Shown piece by piece: positions 20,541 to 32,442 of a DNA stretch of 64,000 nucleotides (the first letter of the stretch is position 1; each line of letters opens with the position of its first letter). The translations under genes were made by a program, and so were the position numbers. The DNA is from Hedera helix (Eukaryota; Streptophyta; Magnoliopsida; Apiales; Araliaceae). The notes below the pieces were generated by a model. That model saw only the letters and a list, made by a program, of their open reading frames with translations, was not told the origin of the DNA and did not search any database. The stretch lies in NCBI GenBank assembly GCA_947179155.2, contig OX359264.1, positions 4,088,001 through 4,152,000 of the forward strand, given 5' to 3'.

Positions 20541-22935
20541 TCATATTACTGCTAGGTTTGAAGCTATATGTTTCTCGTCACATTTTTTTCTTTCTCCAAT
20601 TCATTAAAAAATAAATGTTTTGTATGGTCTTTCTCTTGCTCAAGTCTGCAAGGCAATTATGCACTGGAAACTGATTATTTTGTTGCTTAATTATGCAGCT
20701 CCCACGAGCTAATACTCCTACATTAATTTGTGGTGATACTTTTCACGTAAAAATATTAATTTTTTAAATTATTTGCCTTATCTATCTATCTATATCTATC
20801 TATACATATATATGATCTGTACCAACTTGGCAAATGCTATCATGCGTCTTTGATAGGTATTATGGTATTAAATTAAATTCTTAATGAGTATGAATATGTT
20901 CGATCATTAATCACCTTAGGTTATTTAATTTTTAACTTGAAAAACTTGAGAGAAATTGAAAAAAATAATATTAATAATAATAAAAAAATCTAAAAATTTA
21001 TTGAAACTTTTTCAACCATTGTATTTATTATATCATATTTTAACAATGTTATTGATGTTACGGTAATTAGATTCATCCTCTTTAATAATGTTTTTCCTTT
21101 CTTTACATTTTTTCCCCTTTTTCTTTCTTCTAGCTCGAGTTTTTCAAGTTCAAACATATCCTTGTGTACATACTGATTGCATAATTAAACCCCCATGTAC
21201 ATATCCATTTCTATTTAGGAATTTTTGTTTGATAATTAACATTCTGGTTACTGTCAATAAAAGATAAGACGAACCCTAAAATGTCTTGCTTATTTGTTTA
21301 TTTAAGTTGGGAATAGTTTAGCGTATAAGAAATCAAAACATTTATTTTATATTATATATCAACATCAGGGAGACTTTAATTAACATGTATGGATTAATTA
21401 AGAAGATGACTACTTGATTATCACCACACACGACTATATAAATACAAATAAAATAAAATGTTTATGTTTAAAATTATATATGCCTATCGAAACTTTTTAG
21501 GTTTTATAATTCACTCCGCATTTCATTGGGGATAAAACATTTTAATATATTATCTGGTTCGATTGTCACGTAGAATATTATTTCAAAAGCGATTATGACC
21601 AAGAGAAAAAAGAGTTGTAATTATTGCAATTCTTTAATTTTCTTGTTTTTCTTAATTGATAAACGATTTTAAAATACTACTAATTATTAGATTGAGTTGT
21701 AAAAGACCCGATTTATATTAATTATTGTCTGCTCATGAACAGAAAAAATAGGAGAAGGAAAGAAGAAATGACCCCATTGTCCGATCATGCTGTCTTTTGC
21801 TTTTGTAGAAAAAGAATGCCAACGATCATCATTTTCTGCAGTTCAATATAATCTCTTGTTGTCCACTAACTAATTTAAAAGCTACCCAAACTATATGTAT
21901 AACATAGGTTCTCTCTAGTTCCATAAAATGGTGACAATCAAATGATCAGAAGATGTTGAAGGATGTAGGAGAGAGAGAGAGAGAGGGAAACTGCTTAATT
22001 CCTCGCAATTACAAGAATTTTTGTGAAATTGATGGAGTTTCTTTAATTTTGCAAATTAAAGGACAGACCTCAACTAAAAATTTAATACTTCAATATTACT
22101 CGTATACAGTACCAGTAAACGAGTCGATTTCAATTGAGTTTTACTCGTATCTTTTTAAAATGTTATAATTTCATACTCTAAAATTGTAATCTTATCAATT
22201 AAGCTTGATTTTATAAAGATATTGCAAATTTTCATTTACCTAATTGAGCTGAATAAAGTCTGAGGTTCGACAAAACTTAACTCATTAACAAACCTATATA
22301 TTATTATGTAGATATATTTAAATTAAAAGTGAGATTAATGATCAAGATACATATAAAGAAGACTCTCAATCACATAATTTGGCCCATTAAAGGGGAATCA
22401 AATTTTGGCTCATCATGCATAAATATAAAGATACAACTGATCGCACCAAGACGGCAAGACTAGCTATCGTGCAAATCCAGCAGACTCTAACTTACAGGGA
22501 TAATATTTCATTTCAAAGGAAGGGTCTAAATTAATATAGGCTATATATATAGCTATCACTAGTACCGCAATCTTTGATTTTTCTTCAACGGACTACAATA
22601 ACTTGTGGCCTAAATGATTCTGAAAGTCATATTTTATGCAAAGTGTCTATATGTTTGGAAAATATGGATAATCATATTTCATAAGAAGTCTGATTCATTA
22701 CGCTTTTAACTTTTGTCTTACTGTGCAATTGTGTTGTTTCTAGGTCTAGATCTACACAAGTCAAAATAATCTTAATCAAAGATGTAACTATTAAATTGAT
22801 ACAACATTACAATGTGATTAAGTATACGAGAGTCCTTATGTACAATCAGCTCGATTGGATTTTCAGTATTTCTTTTTAGTAATACGTGTCAAACTTTCTT
22901 GAATTGCCTAAAGATTAAATGTTTGCTTCTGCATC
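20540..22935. other. AT-rich intergenic region, no supported gene
   Basis: Long AT-rich stretch. The sequence at 21730-21830 (ACAGAAAAAATAGGAGAAGG ... GACCCCATTG ... CTTTTGCTTTTGTAGAAAAAG) resembles 18585-18650, suggesting further local duplication. The 71-codon frame at 21953 contains a GA repeat and no domain. Confidence 0.6.
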
Positions 22936-22938
22936 ATA

Positions 22939-23400
22939 TCTATATAATAAAACACAACCATTTTTGAATCCAAAATTTGAGAAAGCACAAAAACGGCTAG
23001 GATTAATTTACCCAAATTCAATGGTCCAGATTGCACCTTCCTTACTAAATTTCCCCCCAAAACTCACTCCAAATTTCCCCCCAAAACTAATACTACTACT
23101 ACTACTACTAATAATAATAATTAATATAATAATAATAATAATAACAACAATAATAATATCGATAATAATAATAATAATACAGATAATATTAATAATAATA
23201 ATAATAATAATATCGATAATAATAATAATAATACAGATAATAATAATAATAATAATTAATAATAATAATACCGAAAATAATAGTAATAATAATAATAATA
23301 CCGATAATAATAATAATACCGGTAATACTAATATTTTTAATTTTTGAATTTTAATCTAATTTTAATATAACTTTTAATTAGTAATAATAATAATAATAAT

Positions 23401-23464
<64 letters not shown>

Positions 23465-23509
23465 GTAATAATAATAGTAATAACAATAATAGTAATAATA
23501 ATAATATCC

Positions 23510-23558
<49 letters not shown>

Positions 23559-23715
23559 AGATAATAATAATAATAATAATTATAATACATATAATAATAA
23601 TTTTTATATTTTATAATTTTTTTAATAATAATACAGATAATAATTATATTTTTTGAATTTTAATTTTAATTTAATTTTTCGTTATGCCGTGCCTTTAGGC
23701 ACGGGCAATTACTAG
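22939..23715 (+). mobile_element. Non-autonomous Helitron with internal (AAT)n
   Basis: The 5' end is TCTATATAATAAAACACAAC after an A; the 3' end is a hairpin CGTGCCTTTAGGCACG followed by GGCAATTACTAG and then T. TC...CTAG termini, a 3' hairpin about 10 bp from the end and insertion between A and T are the Helitron hallmarks. The interior from about 23085 to 23600 is dominated by AAT repeats with interspersed ACC, ATC and GAT variants. No RepHel coding sequence is present; apparent poly-Ile/Tyr/Asn frames are repeat artefacts. Confidence 0.88.
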
Positions 23716-24305
23716 TTTTCATATATGGTACTAGGAATTTTGTCCATTAGTTTGTTTAAAACTAGACGTTTACGGTCTTTTTTGTCAAACAATATTACAT
23801 CATCGATGAAATGACACCCTCCAAAATCAATTTCTACTTCATTTGAATAACTTTACTAGTTTAATGTAAAATCTAATTGATTCCACGAGAGTGTATATAT
23901 ATTTGACAACTTAATTCTAAGTTTTTGTAATTGAAAATGAAATTAGAATTTTAATTAAAAAACTCAATTTTTTTTTTGAAGAATCAAAAAGTTGAAAAAT
24001 TATTGATTCAAATTATTCGATACAATCAAAGGAATAAGAATAAAATGAACTTCATCCATCCAAAATGTAGGCACATGAAAGTCCACCGACCGAGCGAATT
24101 ATGCAAGACTATGAACTACACGATTACCAGATCATCCAATATGGTCAAAAGCTATGCAAAAACTATGTCACGAAACCCACGCCTCAAAACACGACAATCT
24201 ATAACAATATCACCTAGATAAAAAACATTCCATCTGGTTACTAGCAATGAAATCAATCACACGCTTGCTAGTTGCTATCACTCTCCACAATCAAACTTTC
24301 CAACC

Positions 24306-24823
24306 AGGGCCGGCCCTACCTTATAAAAAAAAAGCCTGCGCTTTAGGCCCCATTTTAAGGAAGGCCCCAAATTTTTGAATATCATAAATAATTCATATAA
24401 AAAGGTCTTATAAAAATATAAGCCAAATAATTTTTTAGGGCCCATAATCCAATTCAAATATTAAATATGTAAAAAAAATTAACAGTATAAAAAAAAGCCT
24501 CATTTAAATAAAAATTATTAATACTCCCTCCGTCCCAAAATAAAAGTTCTTCATTGATTTTTGTAGTCAAATTGACCATTTTTAAAATTAATAATTAAGC
24601 ATATATATTTAGATTTAAAAAAAAATAAACATTGAAATTAGTACTAAATTTTATATAATTTATAATGTTTATAGGCTTTTTACATATATATTAAATAATA
24701 ATAATATATATTTATTTAAAAAATGATCAATTTGACCATAAAAGTCAATGAAAGATGTACCAAACATAGAAAGCCTCATTAAAAATATCGCTTTAGGCCT
24801 CAAATTGTCTTAAGCCACCCCTG
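24306..24823. mobile_element. hAT-type element inserted in the LINE relic
   Basis: The termini CAGGGCCGGCCCTACC (left) and, reverse-complemented from the right, CAGGGGTGGCTTAAG match the CAGGG start of many plant hAT elements. Flanks TTCCCAAC (24298-24305) and TTTCCAAC (24824-24831) agree at 7 of 8 positions. Near each end runs a GCTTTAGGCC-type segment. No transposase is present. Confidence 0.8.
24524..24772. mobile_element. Stowaway-like MITE nested in the hAT element
   Basis: It begins CTCCCTCCGTCCCAAAATA after TA. The inner arm TTCATTGATTTTTGTAGTCAAATTGACC is mirrored near 24730-24765 as its reverse complement (GATCAATTTGACCATAAAAG...). The right terminus has decayed, so the end is approximate. 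Confidence 0.65.
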
Positions 24824-26034
24824 TTTCCAACATGCATTCTTCCGTGAACCGAAAAGCATTGCGAATAGCCAACTGCCTCAGCATAATTAATCCACACCAA
24901 CATCTCCTTGAACTTGATCAATACCAACTCCAAAAACTTTGCTAATGCTATCCAGAATCACAAAACTGATACCAACAAACCCATTAGTTTTGACGAAGAA
25001 GCATCATAATTAACTTTAAGAAAAACTGACGATAGTTTCTTCCAGCAAGTTTGCCAGTTGAACCAGTGTTAGACAAAGTAGGTTGTATCGAGATACAAGC
25101 ACTTTTAAACTCTGAGAAAAAACAGAGGCATCTTGCCACACTAATAGCGGATGAGGGGTTTTACCTCTGTGCACAACACTCTTCCTCATATTCCATATGT
25201 ACACAAGACAACCATGGCAGCTAAACACATTTGCTACATGTCCAACTTCGCGTTCAACGAGACAAACCAATCCGAAAAGGATCCATCATCTGAACACATC
25301 TAAGCCCCAACGGACTAAGGAACCATGAAGCCACCACATCAGGATAAACAATTAAAGCACACTTTAAGAAAAAAGGCTATCGGCAACCGCCTATCAACGA
25401 CCAATTTCGATTGCTGATAGGTATTAGCGACTAAATTCGGTAGCTAATATCTATAGCTGGTAATTTGGTCGCTAAATGGCACAATAGCGATCGACAATAG
25501 CGATAGTAATATCAGTGACCGAATTAATTGCTAAACGTTCAGATGACTTGTCAACATGTGTCAACGACCGACCTTATTAGCGACGGACAAAATCAACAGC
25601 TATTGAATCGGTCACTAATTAAAAACAATTTGGAAAACAAGAAACAACGATAACTATCAGCGACTGATTCAGTCGCTGATACCAAAATTTTATTTTATTT
25701 TATGGAATTCCCAAAATTATTTTACCTGTATTAACATCCTAACATAACACAACAAATATATATACAATCTCATTTAGATCTCCAACCAAATACCAAATTC
25801 AAGCCAAATTAAATTATATTATATATATAATAAATCTAAAATTACAATCTAATATCATCAATATCATATATTTGACCATGTATGTGGTACACAATAAAAT
25901 GAGAAGAAAAACAATAGAAGAACGATGTAGCTCTTCAAGTATCATCTAGCTGCTACGTTTTTCTAACAAAAAAAGGAAACATGTTCAATATAGTATTATT
26001 AAGTAATTAATTTAATTGTACAAATTATTAAGAT

Positions 26035-29000
26035 TACCTAGTCATGCTCATCCTTCACCTCATGTTGGCGTGCTGCTGTTGCCACTGCGTTAGCTAAGTC
26101 ATCAGAACTCAGTGCCTTGAAATGAGCGTGTAGTGTATGTAGAAGGGCATGATCTCTACATATGGCTTTAATACAATCAGCAACATTTTGTGGCGTCAGA
26201 TTGTAAGATGCCTAAATTGTAAGACCCCGAATTTTATGAAATACAAAATTTAATTTTTCTTCATATATATTTTTTTTGAAACAGTAAGTGGTTAAATCGA
26301 TAAAGTTAAAAGTTAAGGATGTTATGTGCAAATTTTATTTTGTCGGACAATATTCGCTTGGTCGGGGAATATTCGTTTGGTCGGGGAATATTCGTGTCGT
26401 ACGACGGCGCCGAAATAACAAATTATTGGTGGACCCCACAACGGAATATTTGTCGGATATAGAAAACGACAGAAATAACCTTTTTAAATAAAAATAGTCA
26501 ACGGAACTGTTAAAATACCGGTGATAAAAGAATAGTAGCATACGGTAGTTTTTGGTATTTTCTGTAGCACACGGTACTCTACAGTAACACACGGTATTGC
26601 ATAGTGTCTCATATTATTGGTCTGATAATTGACACCGTAACTGTTACGCATCATTTCATCGATAATTGTCACTGCATAATATTTTATATTATCAATTCAA
26701 TAATTGTTGTTACACAGTATTTTGCATTATTGATTTAATAATTGTCATTACACTGTATTTTATATCATTGAGTCAATAATTGTTGCTGCACTGTTTTTAA
26801 AATTATTGAACCTAATAATTGTCACAGTAACATATGCACAGTAATTCACATTATTGAATCAATAATTGTCATTACACAGTAACGTATGCTTTATTTTACA
26901 TTATTGTTATCTCTATTATGATGTTATTTAAACAGTTGTATTTCATTAATTTATTGACTTGATATCTAAGAGCTAACTATACTGTATTTATAACAATTAG
27001 TCATAATAATTGAATTGATAAAGTTATTTGTTTATAATATAAAGTTAGGTGATATGAAATGAATGGTGTAGATTAAAGTATGAATTATTGTTGAATAATT
27101 GAATTGATTTGTTTATAATATAAAGTTAGGTGATTATTAGGTGATATGAAATGAATGGTGTAGATTAAAGTGTGAATTATTGTTGAATAATTAAATTGAT
27201 TTGTTTATAATATAAAGTTAGGTGATTATTAGGTGATATGAAATTAATGGTGTAGATTAAAGATAATATAATATTTGAAATGGATGGTGTAGATTAAAAG
27301 ATGATCTTTAAATGAATGGTTTAGATTAAATGAATGATAAGATTTTTGGCTATAAATAGAAGCCTTAACTTAAGGATTTTTCATAAACTTTCTTACTTGT
27401 TCTTTCTTTCTCTCTCTAAATACTTTTTGTGTAAGTTCTCTCTAAGTGTTCTTAAGTCATTCCTAGTTTTGAAATCTTTTGCATTCTTCTTTGAATTCCC
27501 GAGTAGAATTTTCTTATGTACAACAACTCTTTCGAAAAATCGTAGTAAATTCATTATTTGTCAGAATTTAATGAATTAAAAGCCTGTCTCTTCAGTTTTT
27601 CGTCCTCTACAACTTTGAAGAAGGAAGAAAAGTCATCTGAAATCATCTTCATGTCATAAAATACTAAAAACCATAACCTATTCTAATTTTCGTTACTATT
27701 TTCAGTCTTAGTTTTGAAAATTCATAACTCATTCATATTAACTCCGAATTGAGTGATTCTTGAGTCTATGCCGTCTATCTTTCCGAGAGTAACATTATTT
27801 TAAAAACATAAAGAGATTTTAAAAAACTCTAGAAGACTCAAAATTCAGATGCTTTACTGCTACAAACAAGGAAGGATTTGTTCGGCTATAAACTTGTTTC
27901 ACAATATCAAGGTAAGGGATACCATCTTTTTCATCTTCCATTATTCAAACGTACTATGGTAAGGGATTATCATTATTTGATTCTCGATAATAATATTGTT
28001 TCTTCCTTACTCATAAGACGTGCCTTTTATTTCCATGTATTAAATTGTGGGAATAACCTTACGGAGCGGATTGCCGCCTGTTGGTGAATAACCTTTCGTA
28101 TTCATTCATTATTAATCTCTGAGAATAACCTTACGGAGCGGATTGCCGCCTGTTTGGTGAATAACTCTTTGTACTCAAATTCTATTAAATTGTGGGAATA
28201 ACCTTACGGAGCAGATTGCCGCCTGTTGGTGAATAACCCTTTGTATTAATTTCCTTTACCTTTTGTTAATCAAACCTGCTACGGTAAGGGATATTATTTT
28301 CTTTCATACTCCTAAATCGAAATTTATTATGGAACTATTGCTTCTATAATTCCTGAAAATATTATATGTTCCATAATAGTTGTACTTCATTATTTCAACT
28401 GAACCTTCCTATTTACGTGAACCTTTCTATTGAACTGTAACCGTTATTCTGAACTGTGGATCTTGAATATCATTTTTAAATTTTACTCCACATCATGTTG
28501 ACAATTTGGATATTATTTGAATCTGCACAAAGTAAACTTTCGATATTTATTGTTCATCCTCTTTCTTCTGTTCATCAATTGTCTCACTATTATTTGAACT
28601 AATCTTCAAGAATCAAGCTGTTGTGAACATCTGTGGCCGGGGGCACAGATGTGATATATTTGTTGAACAGATGATAGGTTAAAGGCGATATAATAGGTTA
28701 AAGGCGATACATCTGTTCGGTGTCTTTTATGGCACGTGGTGAATGTTCTCTTTGGCCTGTAGTGCAAAGATGAACTGTTGATTGGTATGATTATGACCAA
28801 AGGCTGAATCTGGTATAATCATGACCGTTGGTGCTATATTGAATATCTTTGGCCCGTAGTGCAAAGATGAACTGTTGATGTGCATGATTATGATCAGGAA
28901 CTGTGAATTTATATTATCATGACTAATGGTATTTCAGATGATAAAAGTTGATGATGTTTTTACGAAAAAGAGAAGCGAGTGGACATTATAGTCTGCATTA

Positions 29001-29800
29001 TTCTTCTAATAGATTGCTCATTCCGCTGCTATTATTGATCTGAACATTGTTTAAGAATTTAACTGCAGTTTTTGATATAAACCTTGTATTCTATTGTATT
29101 CTATCAAGAACTCAACTGTTGAAGGCTAATGATAATTTATTCGTCATTATCTTAGTCATGATATTTCTTACTGGGCTATTTGAGCTCACCCTTTCTTTTG
29201 TTCCATTGTTTTTCAACAGGAAATGAAAACATAACAGGGTCTAGCCGGGGAATGGAGTGAGGGTCCGAGGAATAGTTATCATAGTCTTCACGTTTTGTAA
29301 AATAGTGTGGCAATAATAGTGAAGACTTATTTGTGTATTATTATACACTGTATTGTAGTACGTTGTGCTTTGTTGTAATAATTTTGTTGTAGTCTTTTGA
29401 CGACTCAAGTTTGGGCTGTGTGGGCCCAGATTTGGGGGTGTCACATAAATTGAATGGATACTAGAGCTACCGGAAGCACTAATAGTCAGCTGTCTTTGCT
29501 GTCCTTGTCCCTTGACAAAATTCTTCTTAACAATCGATACCTTTTTCCACAACTCTTGATCAATCGTCGGGCTAAGGTTGCTAGAGGGATTCCACTGGTA
29601 CAGTAATTATTTGTAAGTGTCCTATAATCACATTATACATTGAATAGTTAAAATTAAATAATCAAGCTTAAGAATGACGTCAAAAAATTATAAACATATA
29701 ACGTAAATAAAAACTTACAGCTATCTGGACAATATCGGGTAAACCATCATGGGTGGCCATGTACACATCCAACCAATTAATAGTTTGGCCTTGGGACGTA
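26035..29800 (-). pseudogene. CACTA TNPA/Ptta-like ORF, left copy (split by an LTR)
   Basis: Reading minus: one exon at about 29720-29800 (ATSQGQTINWLDVYMATHDGL). The next starts near 29605 and continues to 29446 (KKVSIVKKNFVKGQGQQRQLT, then SGSSSIHSIY). After the LTR insertion it resumes at 26217-26040 (YNLTPQNVADCIKAICRDHA, LSSDDLANAVATAARQHE) to a stop at the exon border. It is homologous to the right copy at 33481-35022 but clearly diverged. The plant CACTA small ORF encodes a DNA-binding protein for the subterminal repeats. The 5' exons are missing and the ORF is split, so it is not functional. Confidence 0.7.
26218..29445 (+). mobile_element. Solo LTR, 3.2 kb, TSD TAAAT (TGTAAGACCCCG family)
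   Basis: It starts TGTAAGACCCCGAATTTT and ends TTTGGGGGTGTCACA, with perfect TAAAT duplications at 26213-26217 and 29446-29450. It has no internal domain or second LTR, so it is a solo LTR left by recombination, or the LTR of an uncharacterised non-autonomous family. U3 holds repeated TCAATAATTGTCATTACAC-type modules (26640-26900). A TATAAATA box lies at 27351-27358, and a roughly 76-bp unit with GGAATAACCTTACGG and GATTGCCGCCTGTT is repeated three times (28045-28240). It is inserted in an exon of the left CACTA ORF. Confidence 0.88.
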
Positions 29801-29833
29801 GCCTCATACAAATATGACAAGTGTATGTGTATT

Positions 29834-29884
<51 letters not shown>

Positions 29885-29887
<3 letters not shown>

Positions 29888-31186
29888 AGTTAATATCATC
29901 CCATTTTCCATTACAAAAGTAATTAATATTTTTGGCATTAAAAGATATTTTTGACTGGTAATTATTCCAAAAAAGACTATCAATTCTGCAACAAAACCAC
30001 TCATACCCGGTAATGCAAGGGAAGCCATCGAAAAGCTAGTGAATATCGTGAATATTTTTGGCATTGGGATAGCTATTCCGCCCATTTCATTGAGATAAAC
30101 AAGACGTATTCTATCATAACTCGTTCCTGCCAAGAAAAAAAGCGCAGCACCGATAAATCCATGAGAGATTATTTGTAAAATGGCTCCATTGAGTCCCGTA
30201 TCGGTTATAGAACCAATTCCTATAAGTATGAAACCCATATGAGATACAGAGAAATAGGCTATTCTTTTTTTTAAATTACGTTGGCCGGGAGATATTGAAA
30301 CTGCATAGATTATTTGTATTGTGCCTACTATCACCAACCACAGAGAAAATATAGAATGGGCGTGGGGTAATAATTCCATATTAATCCGAATCAATCCATA
30401 TGCTCCCATTTTTAATAAGATTCCGGCTAGAAGCATACAAGTACTGTAATGTGCTTCTTCGTGGGTATTTGGTAACCATGTATGTAGGGGTATAATCGGC
30501 GATTTGACAGCAAAAGCAATAAAAAATCCAATATAAAATATTATGTCCAAGGCCACAGGATATGACTGATTAACTGATATTTCAAAATTTAATGTTGGTT
30601 CATTAGAACCATATAAACCAACACCCAGAACTCCCATTAAGAGAAAAATGGAACCTCCCGCCGTGTATAAAATAAATTTTGTAGCCGAGTAAAGGTGTTT
30701 CTTCCCCCCCCCCCCCCCCCCCTATATGGATAAAAGTAGATAAATCGGAATTAATTCTAACTCCCACATGATGAAAAAAAGTAAAAGGTCCCGAGAAGAA
30801 AATGATCCTATTTGCCCGTTGTACATTGCTAACATCAGGAAATGGAATAATCGAGAATCTCGAGTAACTGGCCGAACAACTAAAGTAGCTAAAGTGGTGA
30901 TGAATCCTGTTAGTAAAATGGGTCCTATAGAAATTCCATCTATTCCTAATCTCCAATGGAAAGCAAAAAAATTGATCCATTTATAGTCCTCTACTAGTTG
31001 GATTAATGGATCGTCGAATTGAAAAAGATAACAGAATGCATAGGTCGTTAGAAGGAGTTCTAAAATACATATACATATAGTATACCATAGAATTACTCTA
31101 TTTCCTCTATGGGGAAGAAAGAAAATTATGAAGCTCGCGAATATTGGCAAAACTACAATTATTGTTAACCAAGGAAAAAATTTCGT
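29885..31186 (-). pseudogene. ndhD: ndhD pseudogene (plastid NDH complex subunit 4)
   Basis: Translation on the minus strand gives a plastid NdhD from its ACG initiation codon (31184-31186, the codon normally edited to AUG in plastid RNA). It runs through FFPWLTIIVVLPIFASFII, MWELELIPIYLLLS and, after a frameshift, the conserved KSPIIPLHTWLPNTHEEAH and LKKRIAYFSVSHMGFILIG segments to TPIY. The frame is broken at 30704-30722, where a short G-rich stretch has become a 19-base homopolymer. The C-terminal end beyond TPIY is replaced by an (AT)n tract. In plastids the protein is a proton-pumping membrane subunit; this copy is non-functional. The unedited ACG points to DNA-level transfer. Confidence 0.9.
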
Positions 31187-31302
31187 GGTAAAGACAAGAT
31201 ACGCTTGGACCAGAAAATCTCGTGCTCAAAATATATTATTTTGAGCACGGGTTTTGTTAGTAAAAAAATCAAATGGATTCAAGTAGAGTTTTTTGGAACA
31301 TA

Positions 31303-31548
31303 TTAATAACCTAGACCCATGTTGCGAGTTATTTCATGCCATAAAGAAACTCGAACACTCAAGAAATTGGTTGGACAGGTAGATTCATATCTCTTACAAC
31401 CGACATAGTCCTCTGTTCTTGCAGCAGAAGCAATTTATTTAGCTTTACATCCGTCCCAAGGTATCATTTCTAATACATCGGTGGGGCAAGGTCGGACACA
31501 TTGAGCACATCATATACATGTATCATAAATCTTTACTGAATGTGACAT
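31303..31548 (-). pseudogene. psaC: psaC pseudogene (photosystem I iron-sulfur subunit)
   Basis: It has the full family length of 81 codons plus stop with no indels. MSHSVKIYDTC and DVLEMIPWDGCKAK are recognisable. Two in-frame stops (TGA soon after DTCI, TAA after CKAK) and Cys-to-Tyr changes in EDYVGCKRYES, at cysteines that ligate the 4Fe-4S clusters, show it is dead. Several of the changes are C-to-T or G-to-A transitions, as expected after methylation in the nucleus. Confidence 0.9.
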
Positions 31549-31796
31549 TGGATCTATACATTTTTGAACGTCATAAATTTTCGATATAGTAAACTTATAA
31601 ATGAATGATATATCTAGATACTAGACGAATCAATAAGTTACCAGAATTTTTTTAATCTACTTCTGCAGTGGCTTATGAGAGAGGGCCAAAATACTTTGAT
31701 TTTTTATGTTTGTGCAAACATGATTAAACCTCACGTAGCAGACATGCTGATTTGAATTAATTTGTGAATATAATATTAGAATTTATATGATTAATA

Positions 31797-32102
31797 CTAC
31801 TTATTGAACGAATTCGATTGATTGATACGAGTTGATTTTCTGTTACGATAAATTGATGAAACAATAGCCAGTCCAGTAGCTGCTTCAGCGACTGCAATAA
31901 CTATAACAAAAATTGAGAAAATGGCTCCTTTTAATTGACGACTATCAAAAAAATCAGAAAATGTTACAAAATTGATATTAACTGCATTCAAAATAAGTTC
32001 AAGACACATAAGGGCCCTAACCATATTTTGACTCGTGATCAATCCATAAAGACCAATAGAAAATTAATAGGCACTCAAAACAAGTACATGTTCGAGCATC
32101 AT
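31797..32102 (-). pseudogene. ndhE: ndhE pseudogene (plastid NDH complex subunit 4L)
   Basis: Full-length frame of 101 codons plus stop, beginning MMLEHVLVLSAY and then an internal TAA. It continues FSIGLYGLITSQNMVRALMC and MCLELILNAVNINFVTFSDF to SIYRNRKSTRINQSNSFNK. One nonsense change near codon 13 disables it; the rest is well preserved. Confidence 0.9.
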
Positions 32103-32395
32103 TAAAAAACTTCGTATCAATCTCGATTCTTTTCAATATGAACAAAAATTCAACTGATTCGATTGACTAGAATATAACAAGTATGGAACAAAAGATTCAC
32201 TAACTATTAATTTGATTGCTACCTATATCTTGTTTTGTTTCTTTGGGCTGCCGTTATCGCTAATCCTCATCAAGAATGTCACTGCATGGTGAAATGGTAT
32301 GTGGAAGGGAAACAAAGTTTAGATATTCATCATGTCATGTTCTTTTTTTAAATAGCAAATATATGTATTGTAGATTGTGCAGTATATACTCACTA

Positions 32396-32441
<46 letters not shown>

Positions 32442-32442
<1 letters not shown>

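Larger units (their letters stand above)
24000..25345 (-). pseudogene. LINE (L1-type) RNase H-domain relic
   Basis: On the minus strand the sequence reads as the C-terminal part of a plant non-LTR retrotransposon polyprotein or RVT_3-type RNase H. It runs from WFLSPLGLRCVQMMDPFRIG through HPLLVWQDASVFSQSLKV, NYDASS, an AEAV.IRNAFRFTEEC segment, IVESDS, VIDFIASNQMECF and a terminal GNRVVHSLAH-like block. These are spread over several frames with stops. The DESD-type acidic positions (YDAS, AEA, ESD) are the RNase H signature. It is split by the hAT element at 24306-24823. The longest intact piece is 25016-25270. It is inactive. Confidence 0.65.
25360..29836 (-). mobile_element. CACTA (En/Spm) transposon, 3' half, minus orientation
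   Basis: The terminus CACTTTAAGAAAAAAGGC at 25360 resembles the terminus at 35716 (reverse complement CACTACAAGAAAAACAGC). Subterminal GCGACC/GGTCGCTA words crowd 25390-25680, as in CACTA ends. Inward on the minus strand are exons of the small CACTA ORF, homologous to the right-hand copy at 33481-35022. The matching intron text (ACACTTGTCATATTTGTA) is the last shared sequence before an (AT)n tract and plastid DNA. It is interrupted by the solo LTR at 26218-29445. Confidence 0.75.
29885..32180 (-). other. Nuclear insertion of chloroplast DNA (ndhD-psaC-ndhE), NUPT
   Basis: Three plastid genes appear in the chloroplast order and orientation, with their spacers, over about 2.3 kb. The left edge is an (AT)n tract inside the ndhD C-terminal region; the right edge lies in the spacer beyond ndhE, near 32180. 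All three genes carry stops or frameshifts, so this is a decayed nuclear copy and not plastid contamination. It joins the two inverted CACTA halves. Confidence 0.85.

Noticed and set aside
22919..23347. 142-codon plus frame with poly-Ile/Asn
   Set aside because: It is an AAT microsatellite inside the Helitron at 22939-23715.
26288..26672. Short frames on both strands (also at 56524-56783 and 63128-63331)
   Set aside because: The same frame recurs in each LTR copy; it is noncoding U3 sequence with no domain.
28606..28800. 64-codon frame in the solo LTR
   Set aside because: It lies in repeated noncoding LTR text and is not preserved as a frame in the copy at 59400-59600.
29804..32102. Functional plastid genes or plastid contamination
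   Set aside because: All three genes carry stops or frameshifts, and the segment is embedded between nuclear CACTA sequences.
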